Of a stretch of DNA of 64,000 nt, positions 1 through 11,362 are shown one piece after another. Origin of the DNA: Hygrocybe punicea (lineage: Eukaryota; Basidiomycota; Agaricomycetes; Agaricales; Hygrophoraceae); NCBI GenBank assembly GCA_963556145.1, contig OY744468.1:6719926-6783925 (forward strand), given 5' to 3'. Position numbers and translations under genes: made by a program. Position 1 is the first letter of the stretch. Every line of letters begins with the position of its first letter. The notes under the pieces were generated by a model. It was not told where the DNA came from. It did no database searches and saw only the letters and a list, made by a program, of their open reading frames with translations.

Positions 1-38
1 AACTATATTCTGGTGTTCGTAAATCTTGAGACTTTTGC

Positions 39-1114
39 TCATTGCCACCATTCACGAGCCCTCGGACCACATCTCTTGGGAGTGACTTGTTCAAGTCGAT
101 CCTGTAAGGATGTCGAACGAAACTGGTATGAGAAGATAGCCATATCCCGTGAATAAGATATCAACAAATACCCAATAATTGACAGGAGAATGCGCGGCCA
201 ATCGTCCGATGAATGGTATGTGCTGAGAGGCCAAGAACATCTTCTTCACAGTCAAACCACGTAACACAGCGTCCTGCCTCATGGCCGTAATCTCTTCGCT
301 GCTGAAATCAGATTTCACGTCGACCGAGACGACTTTGGGTCCAGGGAGGAGGCGGTCTTGGCCTTGAACCTCGCATGAGAGAGGAGACGGTTTCAAGAAG
401 ATTTCAATGCCAAGATGACAGAAGTTGAATAGATTTTCTGGATCCACATTTGTGTTTCATGGTTCCTACCACACAACGGCATGAAGACAGCTCACCAGGG
501 TCCAAGTCAACATCTCTGAAATCGCCAAGAGACGGGAGACCAGTAGCAACGAAGTCGTTTCGGTTCGTAACGCGCCACATGGATCTGGTAACCTCAGGGT
601 CGGTGCGCAAGCCCTTGTGCAACGCTGCGAGTGATTCCAGTTATCAAAATGGGACAATAAGTATCATCATTAAAATTTAACCAACCCTCACGGCTGACAA
701 TATCCGACTGTAGCAATTTGAGGAAGTGTCTCGACGTAATGTAAGAAGACAACGCACGACAATTGGAGTGGCAAAGAGGTACGCATCCCGTAGAAGAGCG
801 CTTGATCCGATGTCCTCAGAGAGGAGAGCTTTCGAGTAAGCCAACGAAGCAATGGCTGTACCCAGACTGTGTCCGGTGAACCATACGTGAATCTTGGTAC
901 CAGGCGGTTTCCCTTTGGCGAGCTCATCCGTAGCTATCTTAATCCCAGTTGCAATCGTGTCTAGAATAAAACGAAAATCAGCGGTCAGGGGGATATTGGA
1001 AAATGTCTTAAGAGTGCTTAAGTTTTAGGGATACGGACCTCATTCAATGGCAAAGAAGTTGGATTTTGATCGGGGCCGATGATCAACATATATAAAAGCA
1101 CGGTGGTTGACACG
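39..1114 (-). CDS. class 3 (fungal) lipase, 5'-truncated
   Basis: Class 3 lipases hydrolyse acylglycerols with a Ser-Asp-His triad. Reading the minus strand, the exon at about 930-800 contains VWFTGHSLGTAIASLAYSKA, which carries the GxSxG nucleophile elbow GHSLG, followed by AYLFATPIV. The next exon gives WRVTNRNDFVATGLPSLGDF, the stretch that holds the catalytic Asp in this family. After an intron (GT at the GACCCTG boundary) comes ENLFNFCHLGIEIF, then HSPVNYW, which probably supplies the catalytic His. A last intron at 102-171 leads to a stop at 39-41. At the 5' end I see only FIYVDHRP and SKSNFFAIE (about 1040-1114). The usual F(K/R)GT segment and about 80 residues before the GHSLG exon are missing, and the upstream gene's promoter begins there. 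The splice joins are clean, so it may be transcribed, but I expect a truncated or non-functional enzyme. Confidence 0.62.
1091..1098 (+). promoter_or_regulatory. TATA box of the RHS-type gene
   Basis: TATAAAAG lies 76 bases before the ATG at 1174, with a pyrimidine-rich CTTCAACTTGTCGTTCTCGC stretch between them. This is a normal spacing for a basidiomycete core promoter. It sits inside the 5' remnant of the lipase on the other strand. Confidence 0.55.
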
Positions 1115-1173
1115 ATCTCGACATCTTCAACTTGTCGTTCTCGCCCACCACAACCTGTCAGAAAAAAGCCAGA

Positions 1174-3255
1174 ATGACTTCCGTATCAGATTCGCAAACG
1201 GAGCTCGAACTGGAATGGCCCGGGGTAGTACCGCCTATGGTATGTGTCAGCTTGTAGTCTCAGGCTGCTCCTATACCTCATGACTATTCCACTACAGTAT
1301 TCCGGATCAACGCTGAGCGCCATCATCGCTCATTACGAAGAAGAAGTTGAAAGATGGAATGCGATGAAGGTTCCCGATTATCTCCCACTTGCTAAGTTGC
1401 ACTGTAAGTTTTGGGGCACCAGCATGGCTGAAGAGGAAAAACAGTGGCGCAACACGCAGCCACCCGATTCACTGCCAATGACGCACCCTCCTACGATAAG
1501 AGGTGAACCTGGACGCCAAGACGAAAACCTTGAAGGTGATCATATGGACGAGGGCCACGATGTGGGTGTGAACGATCCCGATACCGATGATATCTTTCGT
1601 GGTTGTTATGTTCTCGACATCAACATCGAGGGCATCGAGTTCAAAAGGATTTGGATCCGCGCCGAATACAAACGAATATACGACGCTCTCGAATCCTACT
1701 ACCTTGGTCTCGTAGACCAATCTCCTGCTCCAGGCGCTGTCCTTACTGGACAGCCAGGCATTGGTGAGTCCTCACGTTGCTGTCTTCAGTTCACTAACTT
1801 CCCTCTTACAAAGGTAAGAGCGTTTGGATATATTATGCTCTACGTCGACGACTCGCTGAACAAAAGCCGTTCATCTGGTATTACCAAAAAGCCTGCTATT
1901 TATTCGTGCAAGAAGGTGTCTATGAATTGGAACCCACGTTTCAGCGCCGCTTTCACCTCAAGACCTTCGTCTGGACTTTCATCGACTCAGATGCGAGTAG
2001 GGATGGGGTCCCAGATGACCTCATCTTCCACGGAACACGCCTTTTCGCCGTCTACGTCACTTCCCCAGCAAAGGAGCGTTGGTCTCGTATGGATAAAGTT
2101 GTGAATCGAATGGTTGTCGTGATGGACCCGTGGACAAAGGCGGAGATTCGCTATGCGTGAGTCATTCACCATATATTATACTCCATATGCTGATAATTCC
2201 TGAGTGCACCGTTGAGGTTGAATGGGGATAATCTTGACTTTGATCGCATATTCGGGGTATACAACAAATTTGGACCCATCCCCCGTCTTTGCTTCGACAA
2301 GCTACTTACGGATAGGGGTTTACGGACTTATGAGAATGAGCTTGCAAAGGCGTTGCATGCTATAAACCCGACTCAGCTTCAGGAACTCATCATCCGGAGT
2401 GGGAGTTTGTCTATGAATTCGGTTTCCAACAAGATTTGCCTTATCAGACGTGAATCCCGGGAAGAGGTTTATGATGATGTTCACGTTTCCGCCATCACGG
2501 ACTTCGTTGAAGGACAACTTCTTGTCACTCTCCGAACATTCGACCGTCGAGAACAGATTCAGCTGTATAAGCAACTTGCATCGGTACCTGGTGCGAGAGG
2601 AATGTCGGGCAATGTGTTCGAAGCATATTGCCAAGTTCGTTTTCAGAGCAAGATTCATCTCGAAATCATTCCTATGGTGCGACTACCAGACGTAACATCC
2701 ACGCGGAACAGCAAGAAGAGAAAAACTGCAGAGGGAGAGGCTGATGCAAGTCGTAGGCCACAATGGCATTCGAGTCACAAGACCCTACAGAATGACAAGC
2801 TGGAGGAGAAACGTCGTGTCGCCTTAGGCAAAAAATCACATCTCGACATATGCCCTCGCTATACCATTCAGTACATAGAAAACGACCTCGAACAAACGTC
2901 AATTGTTTCCAACGTTTACTATATACCGGAAAAGAGTAACCAAGTCGCATTGGACTCATTTGTTGTGTTCTATGGGTTACTCTACATTTTCCAGTTTACA
3001 CGCGCTCAACAGCACAAGATCAAAGTTGGATTGGTCAACTTTCTCAAGAAATGCACCGGGCTTCCGACTAGGGAAAATTGGCGCTTCATTTTTGTTCTTC
3101 CAGATGACGCTGAAATTTTGAAGACTCCTTTTCCTCACGACACCGGTTTACAGGACTTATCGCTTTTCTCGTCGGTCGTGGTAATGGAGGAGGAGAAGCC
3201 GGGATTGATTGGACTTGTCTGGGGCATTCTTCCTGGACGAATGATTTTTTGGTGA
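1174..3255 (+). CDS. RHS/Crinkler-type P-loop NTPase-like protein (641 aa)
   Basis: Four exons (1174-1239, 1298-1763, 1814-2156, 2205-3255) join in frame to exactly 642 codons including the stop, with GT-AG introns of 48-58 nt. Around residue 172 is a Walker A motif, GQPGIGKS, split by intron 2 and only visible after splicing. It is followed by VWIYYALRRRLAEQ and FIWYYQKACYLFVQEGVY, a pattern typical of the large basidiomycete family related to RHS (retrotransposon hot spot) and Crinkler C-terminal proteins. A further exon holds VVVMDPW, a likely Walker B-like strand. A basic KKRKTAEGEAD segment near residue 455 could be a nuclear signal. There is no CRN ubiquitin-like N-terminus. Function is unknown; the family is thought to consist of NTPases linked to nuclease or effector modules, so the role is inference. 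Confidence 0.8.
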
Positions 3256-3640
3256 TTGGGTATAATTCCTTGGATGGGCTCGATACAGAAAATCTTAGAT
3301 ATTGTCAGAATCATTTCTACGTTCCATAAACTATACGAAGTTGCGTGTCATGTCGTCGGTATCATGGCCTATCACCGCCAGCTTACTCGGGAAAGTGGCA
3401 GGTCCCTCACTTGGTCTGCTTTTATTAATAATGACAAGAGAGGAAATCATCAGTAAATGTGCAAAAGGTCTGGGGTGGTCTCAGGCTGGCATTGTCTGGT
3501 CCACCAGACCCCCAGACCATGAAGACCCTGCAGCAGAGTCCCCTCTTGACCAGATAGCCCAAGTTGCTCTAAGACCTCAAGACCTCGAGACCATGCAAGG
3601 TACTCACAGGGGACCAACAAGGATTTATTGTGATCGCGGC
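3256..3640. other. intergenic, no gene recognised
   Basis: Open frames exist on both strands but none shows a motif, a plausible splice chain or a start context. It is the 3' flank of the RHS-type gene. Confidence 0.4.
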
Positions 3641-4812
3641 AGAACTTAGGATGGTCTTCGAGATCGGCAGAACTAGATCGGCACACCCCGTCGGCACTTG
3701 CCGCAATGATCGGATTTTTTTGGTACAGACCGATCCTCAATACTTCGGACTCGGAACCATGTTCAAGGATTACCTGCGCGAGTTTCTTCAACCTAGCAAC
3801 CGTCAAGTTCCATCTCTCAGCGATGCCACTCGCCCTTCGATAAAAGTGGATGCGGCGCTCTTCTTTTACCATCTTCTCGGCTACCCTCCTAACTCACGAC
3901 TACTCGAACAAGAGCTTCTCATAGAGCTTCGCAAGATATCCACCCCGGCGAACGCAGTCGGTAAAGGTCTAGCCCTGTCTTATTCTCAAACTAAGCGGAT
4001 ACTATCCTCTACTCAACGAGCTATCCCAAGTCCGCGAGGAGTGGCCAGATGAGGTCGACTGGGTTTACCGTCTGTTTACATGTCTCCCTTCTGCTAACGA
4101 CAAAACTAGCATCATGCCATCACTTCGAGAATTAGCAGAGAGTTATTTTAATCACTTGGGACTGGCTTGTATGTCTTGGCTGCCAAAATTACGATACGAA
4201 TGTCTAGTGCTAATTTACTCGGGTATTGGATCTCCCGGGGAAACCAACACCCGACGTATCCAATCACGATTTAATTGGAACTGTGACTGTCCTTCTTCGT
4301 GAAGCAAAAAAGGGACGCAAATCGTCGCTGAAACGGGTGGTGCGTTTTGTGACGTCTCCTTTCGCTGCCCATACTCTTAATTCTGTACAGGTCGAGATTC
4401 GTGATGTTCCTGTATGCCCTGTGACCAAGTTACGTTTCGAGGAAAGTGCAAAGCCAAGGCTGGGCATTGAAGTGCAAGTGACCAAGTACTTCGACCTACA
4501 ACCGTACGAGCAGAATGCAACATACGTATGCGCAGATGATTCAGGGCATGTTCGAGTACGACGTACGTGCAGTCCACTCCCTTACCTTTACGGCTTATAT
4601 CGTTTGATTAGGTTACGTATCGCATGCTATACATCATGCAATCCGTCACCAACAAGACATCGCCAGCACCTTTATCTTGCATGCACTCGGTCCAAGGTTC
4701 AACAGTTTACCAGATACCCGGCTGGTTAGCCACAGGTACAACTGCCGGATATTTGGTGCCTGTGACTGTTGTCAACTTAACTTCGGTGATCCTTTTGATC
4801 ATTACTATGTGA
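3640..4812 (+). CDS. unrecognised multi-exon gene or gene pair
   Basis: Several plus-strand blocks read like protein but I do not recognise a family. The first (3720-3970) gives FKDYLREFLQPSNRQVPSL and ALFFYHLLGYPPNSRLLEQE. After a likely short intron it continues with YYPLLNELSQVREEWPDEVD and LFTCLPSANDKTSIMPSLRE. A second block (4226-4560) includes GTVTVLLREAKKGRKSSLK and VPVCPVTKLRFEESAKPRL. A last exon (about 4620-4812) is hydrophobic, ending TAGYLVPVTVVNLTSVILL, which looks like a C-terminal membrane helix. An intron GTGCAG...TTAG at about 4566-4612 could join the last two. The phases of the first join do not work cleanly, so the gene may be broken or be two genes. Confidence applies to coding potential, not to the model. 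Confidence 0.3.
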
Positions 4813-5648
4813 TGGCACGCGGAGGGGAAGTTACCTCGCTTCGATCCCACCAACCCCGTGTCGGTTATCATAGATAGGGCTGAACATCCACGTACCACCG
4901 TGGATACGGAAGCTAGTTGGAAAATCCACGTAAAACACCTTAGGGGTCGCGGGCACAAAAACGTAGCAACTCCGGGTTAGCATTTCACGACTCATGTGTA
5001 CTTAGTGCTAATTCCTTTTCTTCCTCTTGAAAGCCTGATACTCAGACGACACGGCGATGATAATGAAGGTCATGATGTGTTTGTGTTGAATGTAGTGTTT
5101 TTAGTTTCGTGATTGAAAATTATGTTACAATGGACTTCATCTAAAATTCGCGCAATGTTGAAGTATACTACAAACGCCAAGCGGGATGTACAATGGAGGA
5201 AGCTGGGATACTGAATGTGGTTGCTCGCAATCACTGGAAACAACTACAACTGACGAACTTTGAAACGCCTTGGCGGGTAAGATTAGGGAATGATGAACAC
5301 TGAGCACCATTGCGATTTCGGAGGGAGATTTGGATATTGGTCGAAAAAAAGAGGTCGAGCTGAGAGCCCGGACTTATCCAATTAATTGTTGCAGCATTTT
5401 TCGCCTGGGACAGTAGACCATGATCGTACCCGGCAAATTCATCCTCCAACTCCACACCTCAATGTCCCGAAGATAGCGGAAAAATGATATTTACAATTCG
5501 GGCCGCGGAGGTACCGATAATGTTATTACTTCGAGCTCGACCTCGTACCATCGTGCCCGTAAATATCATGACGATGAAGTCAAGTGACCTGCCTTGATAA
5601 CAACTGTTGCGAAACACCATAGGTATATCTAATGAGAATGTTTGGTTG
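4813..5648. other. intergenic, no gene recognised
   Basis: Short open frames on the minus strand (5231-5704) have no recognisable motif and do not splice into the F-box gene next to them. I see nothing else in this stretch. Confidence 0.4.
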
Positions 5649-7319
5649 TCAAGAGTATTTAAGAAGCCATTCGTTATCCGCACCGCCAAAATCTTCTTTA
5701 ACACTATCCACGACCTTCCATAATGGCCACGGCGTCAAGGTCACCTCAGATTCTGTTCGAAGAATGTCCCAGAAGCGTCGACCCGTTCCAACAATTTCCA
5801 AATGCTTGAGATCTTGGATCAAGTCCTCCGGGGCAAGAGGAATATAATCATCTATGCCCGACAGTAGCAAGAACCAGAGAAACGGCAATTGTGCCAGTCC
5901 TTCAAGCTAGTTGGTACAAAATGTTAATGCTAATTGCAAAAATTCGTAAACTTGTGCATTACCAGTGGTGTCAACATCCAAATGTCCATGTATTGCGGAT
6001 CCCACATTAAGGCAAGGTGCAGCGAGCGAAGCGTCGAGGGCAAGTGTAAAGCAAGATTTTCAAAATCGTCATACGCGAGCCGCTGACAATACCCGGTATG
6101 GAGGCCCAGAACTTGCAGATCAGAAAGATCTCTAACGGCAGGTAAGATAACCCGGAACACTTCCCAAGAAGCACGCAGTCGAAGACAGAGCCTCCGTAAA
6201 GGCCGCCCGTGAATAAACCTAGATATCGCCAAGAATTCTTCGTCATGGCTATCAACATCTGAGCACAATTGAAATGAAATTAATTGCGGAAGTGAAGAAA
6301 CGCTTCTCTGAAAAATGAGATAGACATCCAAGCCGATTGCTCCTGCCAAAACCAAAGACTCCAAACCGACCGTGTGGTGAAAGACAAGTTCCAAGCCTCT
6401 GAGTTCCGTGCCAAAGGGAACGTAGATCTCCAAATGCGTCAGGGAGCTGAGTATTCGAATAGGAATATCGCCAACTTGCGAACCCAGCAAGTCAAGCTCT
6501 CGCAGAGTCCTTGAATTGGCGCTAGCCATGTCGAGAATGTGACTACAATCTCCTAGTTCCGTATCAACGTCGAAAGGGAGGTCATGGGATTTAATTGCAA
6601 GGGGGTTCGTGAACTGCAGCTGATTGAGACGATGCAAGCCAGTCAACGCTGGCGACCACATTTTGATATTGCTGGTAGCAAAGAACAATTAGATTGGGTC
6701 CAAGATTAGTTAGACCACTTAGACATACAAGGAACATCGCAACTCTTGCAGCTGTGGGCAAAATTTGACGAGAGCCTCCGCAACATCCTGCGGAAAGTCA
6801 GGAAAACCTAGCCAATGGACAGAACGCAAGTGGGGAAGGTGTTCGAGAGCTTTGACTACACATCCTGAAAGAACAAGTAGGAAATGTCAGATATTGTTGG
6901 CATTGTTGGCATTCCAAATTGGATTCACGTCGCTCAAAAATCATATTCCCCGCCGCAAAATAAACTACCATCTTCTTCACCACCTTTGCAAATTGAGGTG
7001 TATGGACGATGTTATCGAGAAGCTCCCAAGAGCGAGACACAAACGACAAATCAACGGAATCCCAGTTCCCATGAAGGTAGATCTTGACAACTGAAAATAA
7101 GAACTGCACAGCGAGATCATGGTGGAGGCGCGATACGAACAAACATGTTCTTTGCTGTGATGGAGGAAGGTGCTCAACTACAGAACTCCACATTTCGGCT
7201 GGAAGTATCGCCATTGCCAGGTCGCTCGAGCCTTGAGATGGTCTTAAGATAACCCTTCTTATGGCGGGGTTGCCATGATCGGTTGTATCCTCGGTCATGT
7301 GACTCTCCCTTGTCGCCAT
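5649..7319 (-). CDS. F-box protein with LRR-like C-terminus (497 aa)
   Basis: Four exons on the minus strand (7319-6929, 6864-6729, 6671-5963, 5906-5649) join in frame to 498 codons. Near residue 38 is an F-box: AILPAEMWSSVVEHLPPSQQ, then RTCLFVSRLHHDLAVQFLFS. The rest is a series of degenerate leucine-rich stretches, for example RTLRELDLLGSQVG, SSLTHLEIYVPFGTELRG and LPSTLRSLHLALMWDP, as in the expanded Agaricomycete F-box families. Such proteins recruit substrates to SCF ubiquitin ligases through Skp1, with specificity from the repeats; the substrate is unknown. The start at 7319 (MATRESH) was chosen because it lies outside the neighbouring FunK1 gene; 24 bases inside is a second Met (MTEDTTDH). 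The start codons of the two divergent genes are only 49 bases apart. Confidence 0.85.
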
Positions 7320-7368
7320 ATCAAACGACGCGAACAAACGACGCGAACAACACCGTGGCCTTGTCAAT
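7320..7368. promoter_or_regulatory. 49-bp divergent promoter with a 13-bp tandem repeat
   Basis: This is all the DNA between the F-box ATG (minus strand) and the FunK1 ATG (plus strand). It contains two adjacent copies of AAACGACGCGAAC. Core promoter elements for at least one gene must lie here or inside the other gene. Confidence 0.4.
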
Positions 7369-9868
7369 ATGCCGCGTACCCCTCCTCGCCAGTTTCCCGT
7401 GCTCAGTGAAACTCCATTGAGCAAGAAAGTCTCCGGCGTCACGCCTTACACGTCAATGCATTACAAAAAAGACACGAGGATGAACAACCTTGGGGCAGAG
7501 ATGAAGGGTAAATTTGCGGGACCAATTGCGCCTTCTGAGTTCTTGAAGACATTCCTACCTTTCAAAAGGGGCGAACTTCCGCGAATGCCGGTGAGGAGGA
7601 AGGTGGTTTTCCAAGGCGTCGCTAATAAGAAGAGCGAGCCTGCAATGTATGGTCCTATGGTATGTATTTCTAGGTTCTTGTTCTTGCATATCTATATGGA
7701 TGTTCTAGATCACTGCGCTGAAGCCTTACTGTCCTGGCTTCGACCTTGTGGATACGCATAGTCATCCAGACAAGAGCGTCAGCCCGAACGAACCCGAAAT
7801 CAAACCAGATGTTTCTCTCTATGAATCTAATGTGGTAGAGACGCCAGTATCGTAACCGACATATCTCTCATCGACCTTTCTATTGAATTCAAGATAGATC
7901 CAAACGACGACCCTTTCCGTGATCACGGCACCTTGGAGAATGACACAGTCCAGGGTGCCCGCGGTCGAGGGCAAATCACCTGTTATACGACAAAGCAACT
8001 TGCCACGCAATTTCGGACTCATGTATTCTCTGCCGTCATCTGTAAGGATATGGCGAGACTGATTCATTGGGATCGCTCAGGCGCTGTCGTCTCGCAATCA
8101 TTTTCATATGTGGAGCAACCGTGGCTGGCGAGTTTCTTCTGGAGATATGCACATTCCTCACGAGCAACCCGTGGAGTAGATGAATCAGTCATTGCGCCTA
8201 CCGACGCCGATGAAGCGCACGTTCGAAGGGCGAGAGTTGTGCTTGAGCTTGATGATGACAAGCCCTTGTTCAAGTTTGCGATATACAGTGACGAGGGGGA
8301 CGACGTTTCCTATTACTTCGGTAGCAAACCATGGTTCAAGGGCAACGGTTCGCCCACAGGTCGAGCCACTCGGGTCTTCATCGTTTATGACCCGGTGCGC
8401 GATAGGTGTGTCTTGATGAAGGATACATGGAGAGTGTCCCTTGACGGCATGCAAACCGAAGGTGCTATCTATAAGCGCCTTCATACAGCCGGAGTCTCGA
8501 ACATTCCCCGTTTCCTCCGAGGCGGTGATGTTACCTCACCATTTTGCCGCACTCGTTCGCACAAGTTTGCTAGACAGTTCGACCTTCGACTCCGACCTCA
8601 CAGTCACTATCGGTTTACTCTTGAAGATATCGGTCGCGATCTTACGTCATTCACAACGACGAAGGAATTAGTAGAGACCATAGCAGGTGCCTCACAAGGT
8701 ACACGATACAACGGTTTCTGACTCCTTCCGCTTACCCTTCCCATCTTCTCAGCGCATACTGAAGCACTCGAGAAGGCACGCATATTGCATCGCGATATTA
8801 GTGCTGGCAATGTTATAATCAGTGATCGTGGAGGACTTTTAATCGACTGGGATCTCTCGAAGAATATAGACGACCTGGAAAAGATTTCTCGACAACCCTT
8901 CCGCACGGTGAGTTTCGACCTTTGACAAGTTGTGTGACCTGTATGTCATGGCATTCTTGCAGGGTACATGGCAATTTCTTGCGGCTCGGCTGTTGCAAGC
9001 TAGGGAATCCGCGACCCACACACCTGCTGACGACTGGGAGTCTTTCTTTCATGTCTTGAGTTGGGTAATCTTGCGCTTCACCAGACATGGACTCAACTCA
9101 GCCCAGCTGACGAATGAGCTGAGAAATACGTACGATAACGCGTACATGGACGAAGGCAAGGTCTACGGAGGGGAGAACAAGGAGAAGAGTATCAAATCCA
9201 GGTTCATATCCACGAAAGCTCAGGTCCCGCCTGGCCCTCTTCTTGACCTGCTCAGGGATCTCGTCGACGTATTTGCAGCCCGTTATGAAGACCCCCCTCT
9301 TCCAGCTGATGAGGAAGAGTACGGCGTTCTTTTGCAGAAAGTTGCTCAGGATCGGTCTCTGGCTCTTTTCGTTGCGAAGCACCCTGTCAAAAATTACTAC
9401 GATCGCAAGGAGAACCTGAAAGCATCATGGATGCTGGAAAGGTACAGAGAAGCCGCGAACAGCCGGGCATGGAATGTAGGGCCCGAAGGTCAGCGTTTCG
9501 AGAATCCATTAACCAAGGTTGATGAGGTGATCATCACAACAAAGCGTCCGAGTGAATTCGAGCCCGATTTGCCACGGCAGAGTAAAAGGTTCAAACCGAT
9601 GCAAGACGGCGGTGACAATATGACATCGGCGGACACCTCGGAAGGAAATGCAGACGCTGTCGAGGAGGGAGCTGATGATGAATCCGGCATTAATGACGAG
9701 GGGATCGATGGTGAACCTACTGCTGACAAGGATGAGGGTGCCGTCGATGAAAACGAGTTGGATGATTACATAGTGGTGGCGAATCGCTTCGAGGCTGAAA
9801 CGGACTGGGAGGATGATGAAGACGATCCAGTTGACGATGAACTTCCAACATTCCATCCCCTTCGATAA
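7369..9868 (+). CDS. FunK1 fungal-type protein kinase, probable frameshift
   Basis: FunK1 is a fungal-specific kinase family expanded in basidiomycetes. Exon 1 (7369-7659) ends MYGPM. Exon 2 starts at 7709 (ITALKPYCPGFDLVDTHS, KPDVSLYESN) and ends at 8698. Exons 3 and 4 are 8753-8907 and 8963-9868. Catalytic motifs are present: ILHRDISAGNVIISDRGG (HRD loop) and LLIDWDLSK (DFG-equivalent DWD). Also typical are YVEQPWLASFFWRYAHSS-type text and GTWQFLAARLL. The C-terminal 120 residues are very acidic, ending DDELPTFHPLR. Within exon 2 the frame breaks at 7853-7855 (TAA), yet TDISLIDLSIEFKIDPNDDP, a conserved FunK1 element, reads on in another frame. A GT-AG 'intron' at 7832-7893 would restore frame but delete that element. 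So this is either a one-base lesion or a sequence error, or a splice-rescued allele. Confidence 0.8.
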
Positions 9869-11362
9869 TTAACTTTGCGCTTTGCACTTATTCAGAACTC
9901 TTTCACACTGTATCTACAATTCTGTTCATAACCGATTATGGCGAGAACCCTCGTAACGGTCAACCTATCCATTGTCTCGAATAACTGAAGACTAATGATT
10001 AGTTTGCAACAGCTTCAGTAATCAAAACTGACATTAGGTAGAGGACATCATTATAAGGTGTCAAGGCGCGGACGGTGACGGAAGGGTCCGTGGACTATTC
10101 CCTGCTAGTGAGTATAAGGAAGTGCCTATCTTCTATATCCGCCCTCCTGATTGGCTGGCAGATTGAAAACTCGGCCTTGCGATTGGCTGAAAATACGTGA
10201 CTGACTTTCTTACTCAACTGCTCCAGAAGATTCTCCGCCGCGCCTCCGGTCGGCAACTTCATAGGGGCCACTTCACGATACGAGGGGATTGAATATTGAA
10301 TGCCAAGTTGCCAACAGCAGATCGATTGAGGGCTCAGGGCTGGACAACCTCTATGATGGGAAGACTTCTCCTAGTTGTCTGGAACGCTGGGCGCTGGAAC
10401 GGCCAATGAGCCTGTCAAAGGAGTCAATAGTTCAGCGCTCAGCAGCGAAGGGAATTCACGCGAGGTTACGAAAGACTACAACAAAGATATGGTCTTGTTG
10501 CGTTTTGTGCTGTCTCCAACTGGACCACTTCATTTGGGTGGGCTTCAAGTTCGTACAGCATCTCTATGCCAACATTATCCTTCAGTACTTTTTGATTCAT
10601 CATGATCTACCGTGGGGTTTCTCTGCCTCAGTCAAGACATGTTCCCGGAGCAGTGGATGGCATGAAATGGGCAGGTTTGGAGTATGATTATGGTGCGTAA
10701 ATGCATGCGCCGTATTACCAGGCTAGTCACTCGTGTCACTCAGTTCTGCAGCTGTATATTTCGGTGCGAGATTATAACTGGGTGTTCTGACTGTTGACTA
10801 CCCTACGAGTACTCGAGTAACGGGCAATCGGGACTCTGAACGACGCATGGAATGCTGTGAAAACCCTTCACGCCGAATAAACAGCGAAACTACCAGTTCA
10901 ATAAATGACAGTAGGAAGTGAAATCTAGGTGCGTAACTAGAACACATGTTCTGCTTGCACGTCGTTGCTCCACCACCGTCTCCTATAGATATGCAGAGGT
11001 ATTCAATAGGTTGTTTGGTTCGTAACGACCAGGCTGTTGGTGCAACGGCGTCGGGAAAGTAGAGAGGAAAACGGTGATTGTGACCAACTCCAGGTGAGAT
11101 TCATAATGCGTGTACCATTTCTTTTCTTCTCGTGCCTTTGCCGTTCGATGGTGGAGCCGCAAAGCGGAGGATGACTTCAAATTCTCGATCAGGGAAATCT
11201 CTGCAACGTTCGAAGACAGGGTATCATTTGGGCAGTATTATCTGATGCCAGGAGTAAATCAATCCACGTCCTATCTAACAATAATTCCAATATACTCGAT
11301 GGACGCGAACACGTGATTGTCATAAATGGGTCGTCAAATCGACAAATATAAACCAAAAGGAT
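9869..11362. other. intergenic, no gene recognised
   Basis: About 1.5 kb with only short, motif-free open frames. Two copies of GATTGGCTG (inverse CCAAT-type boxes) lie at about 10147 and 10180, so part of it may be promoter. Nothing else is supported. Confidence 0.4.

Noticed and set aside
3450..3872. Minus-strand open frame of 140 residues
   Set aside because: No motif, and it lies antisense to a more protein-like plus-strand frame.
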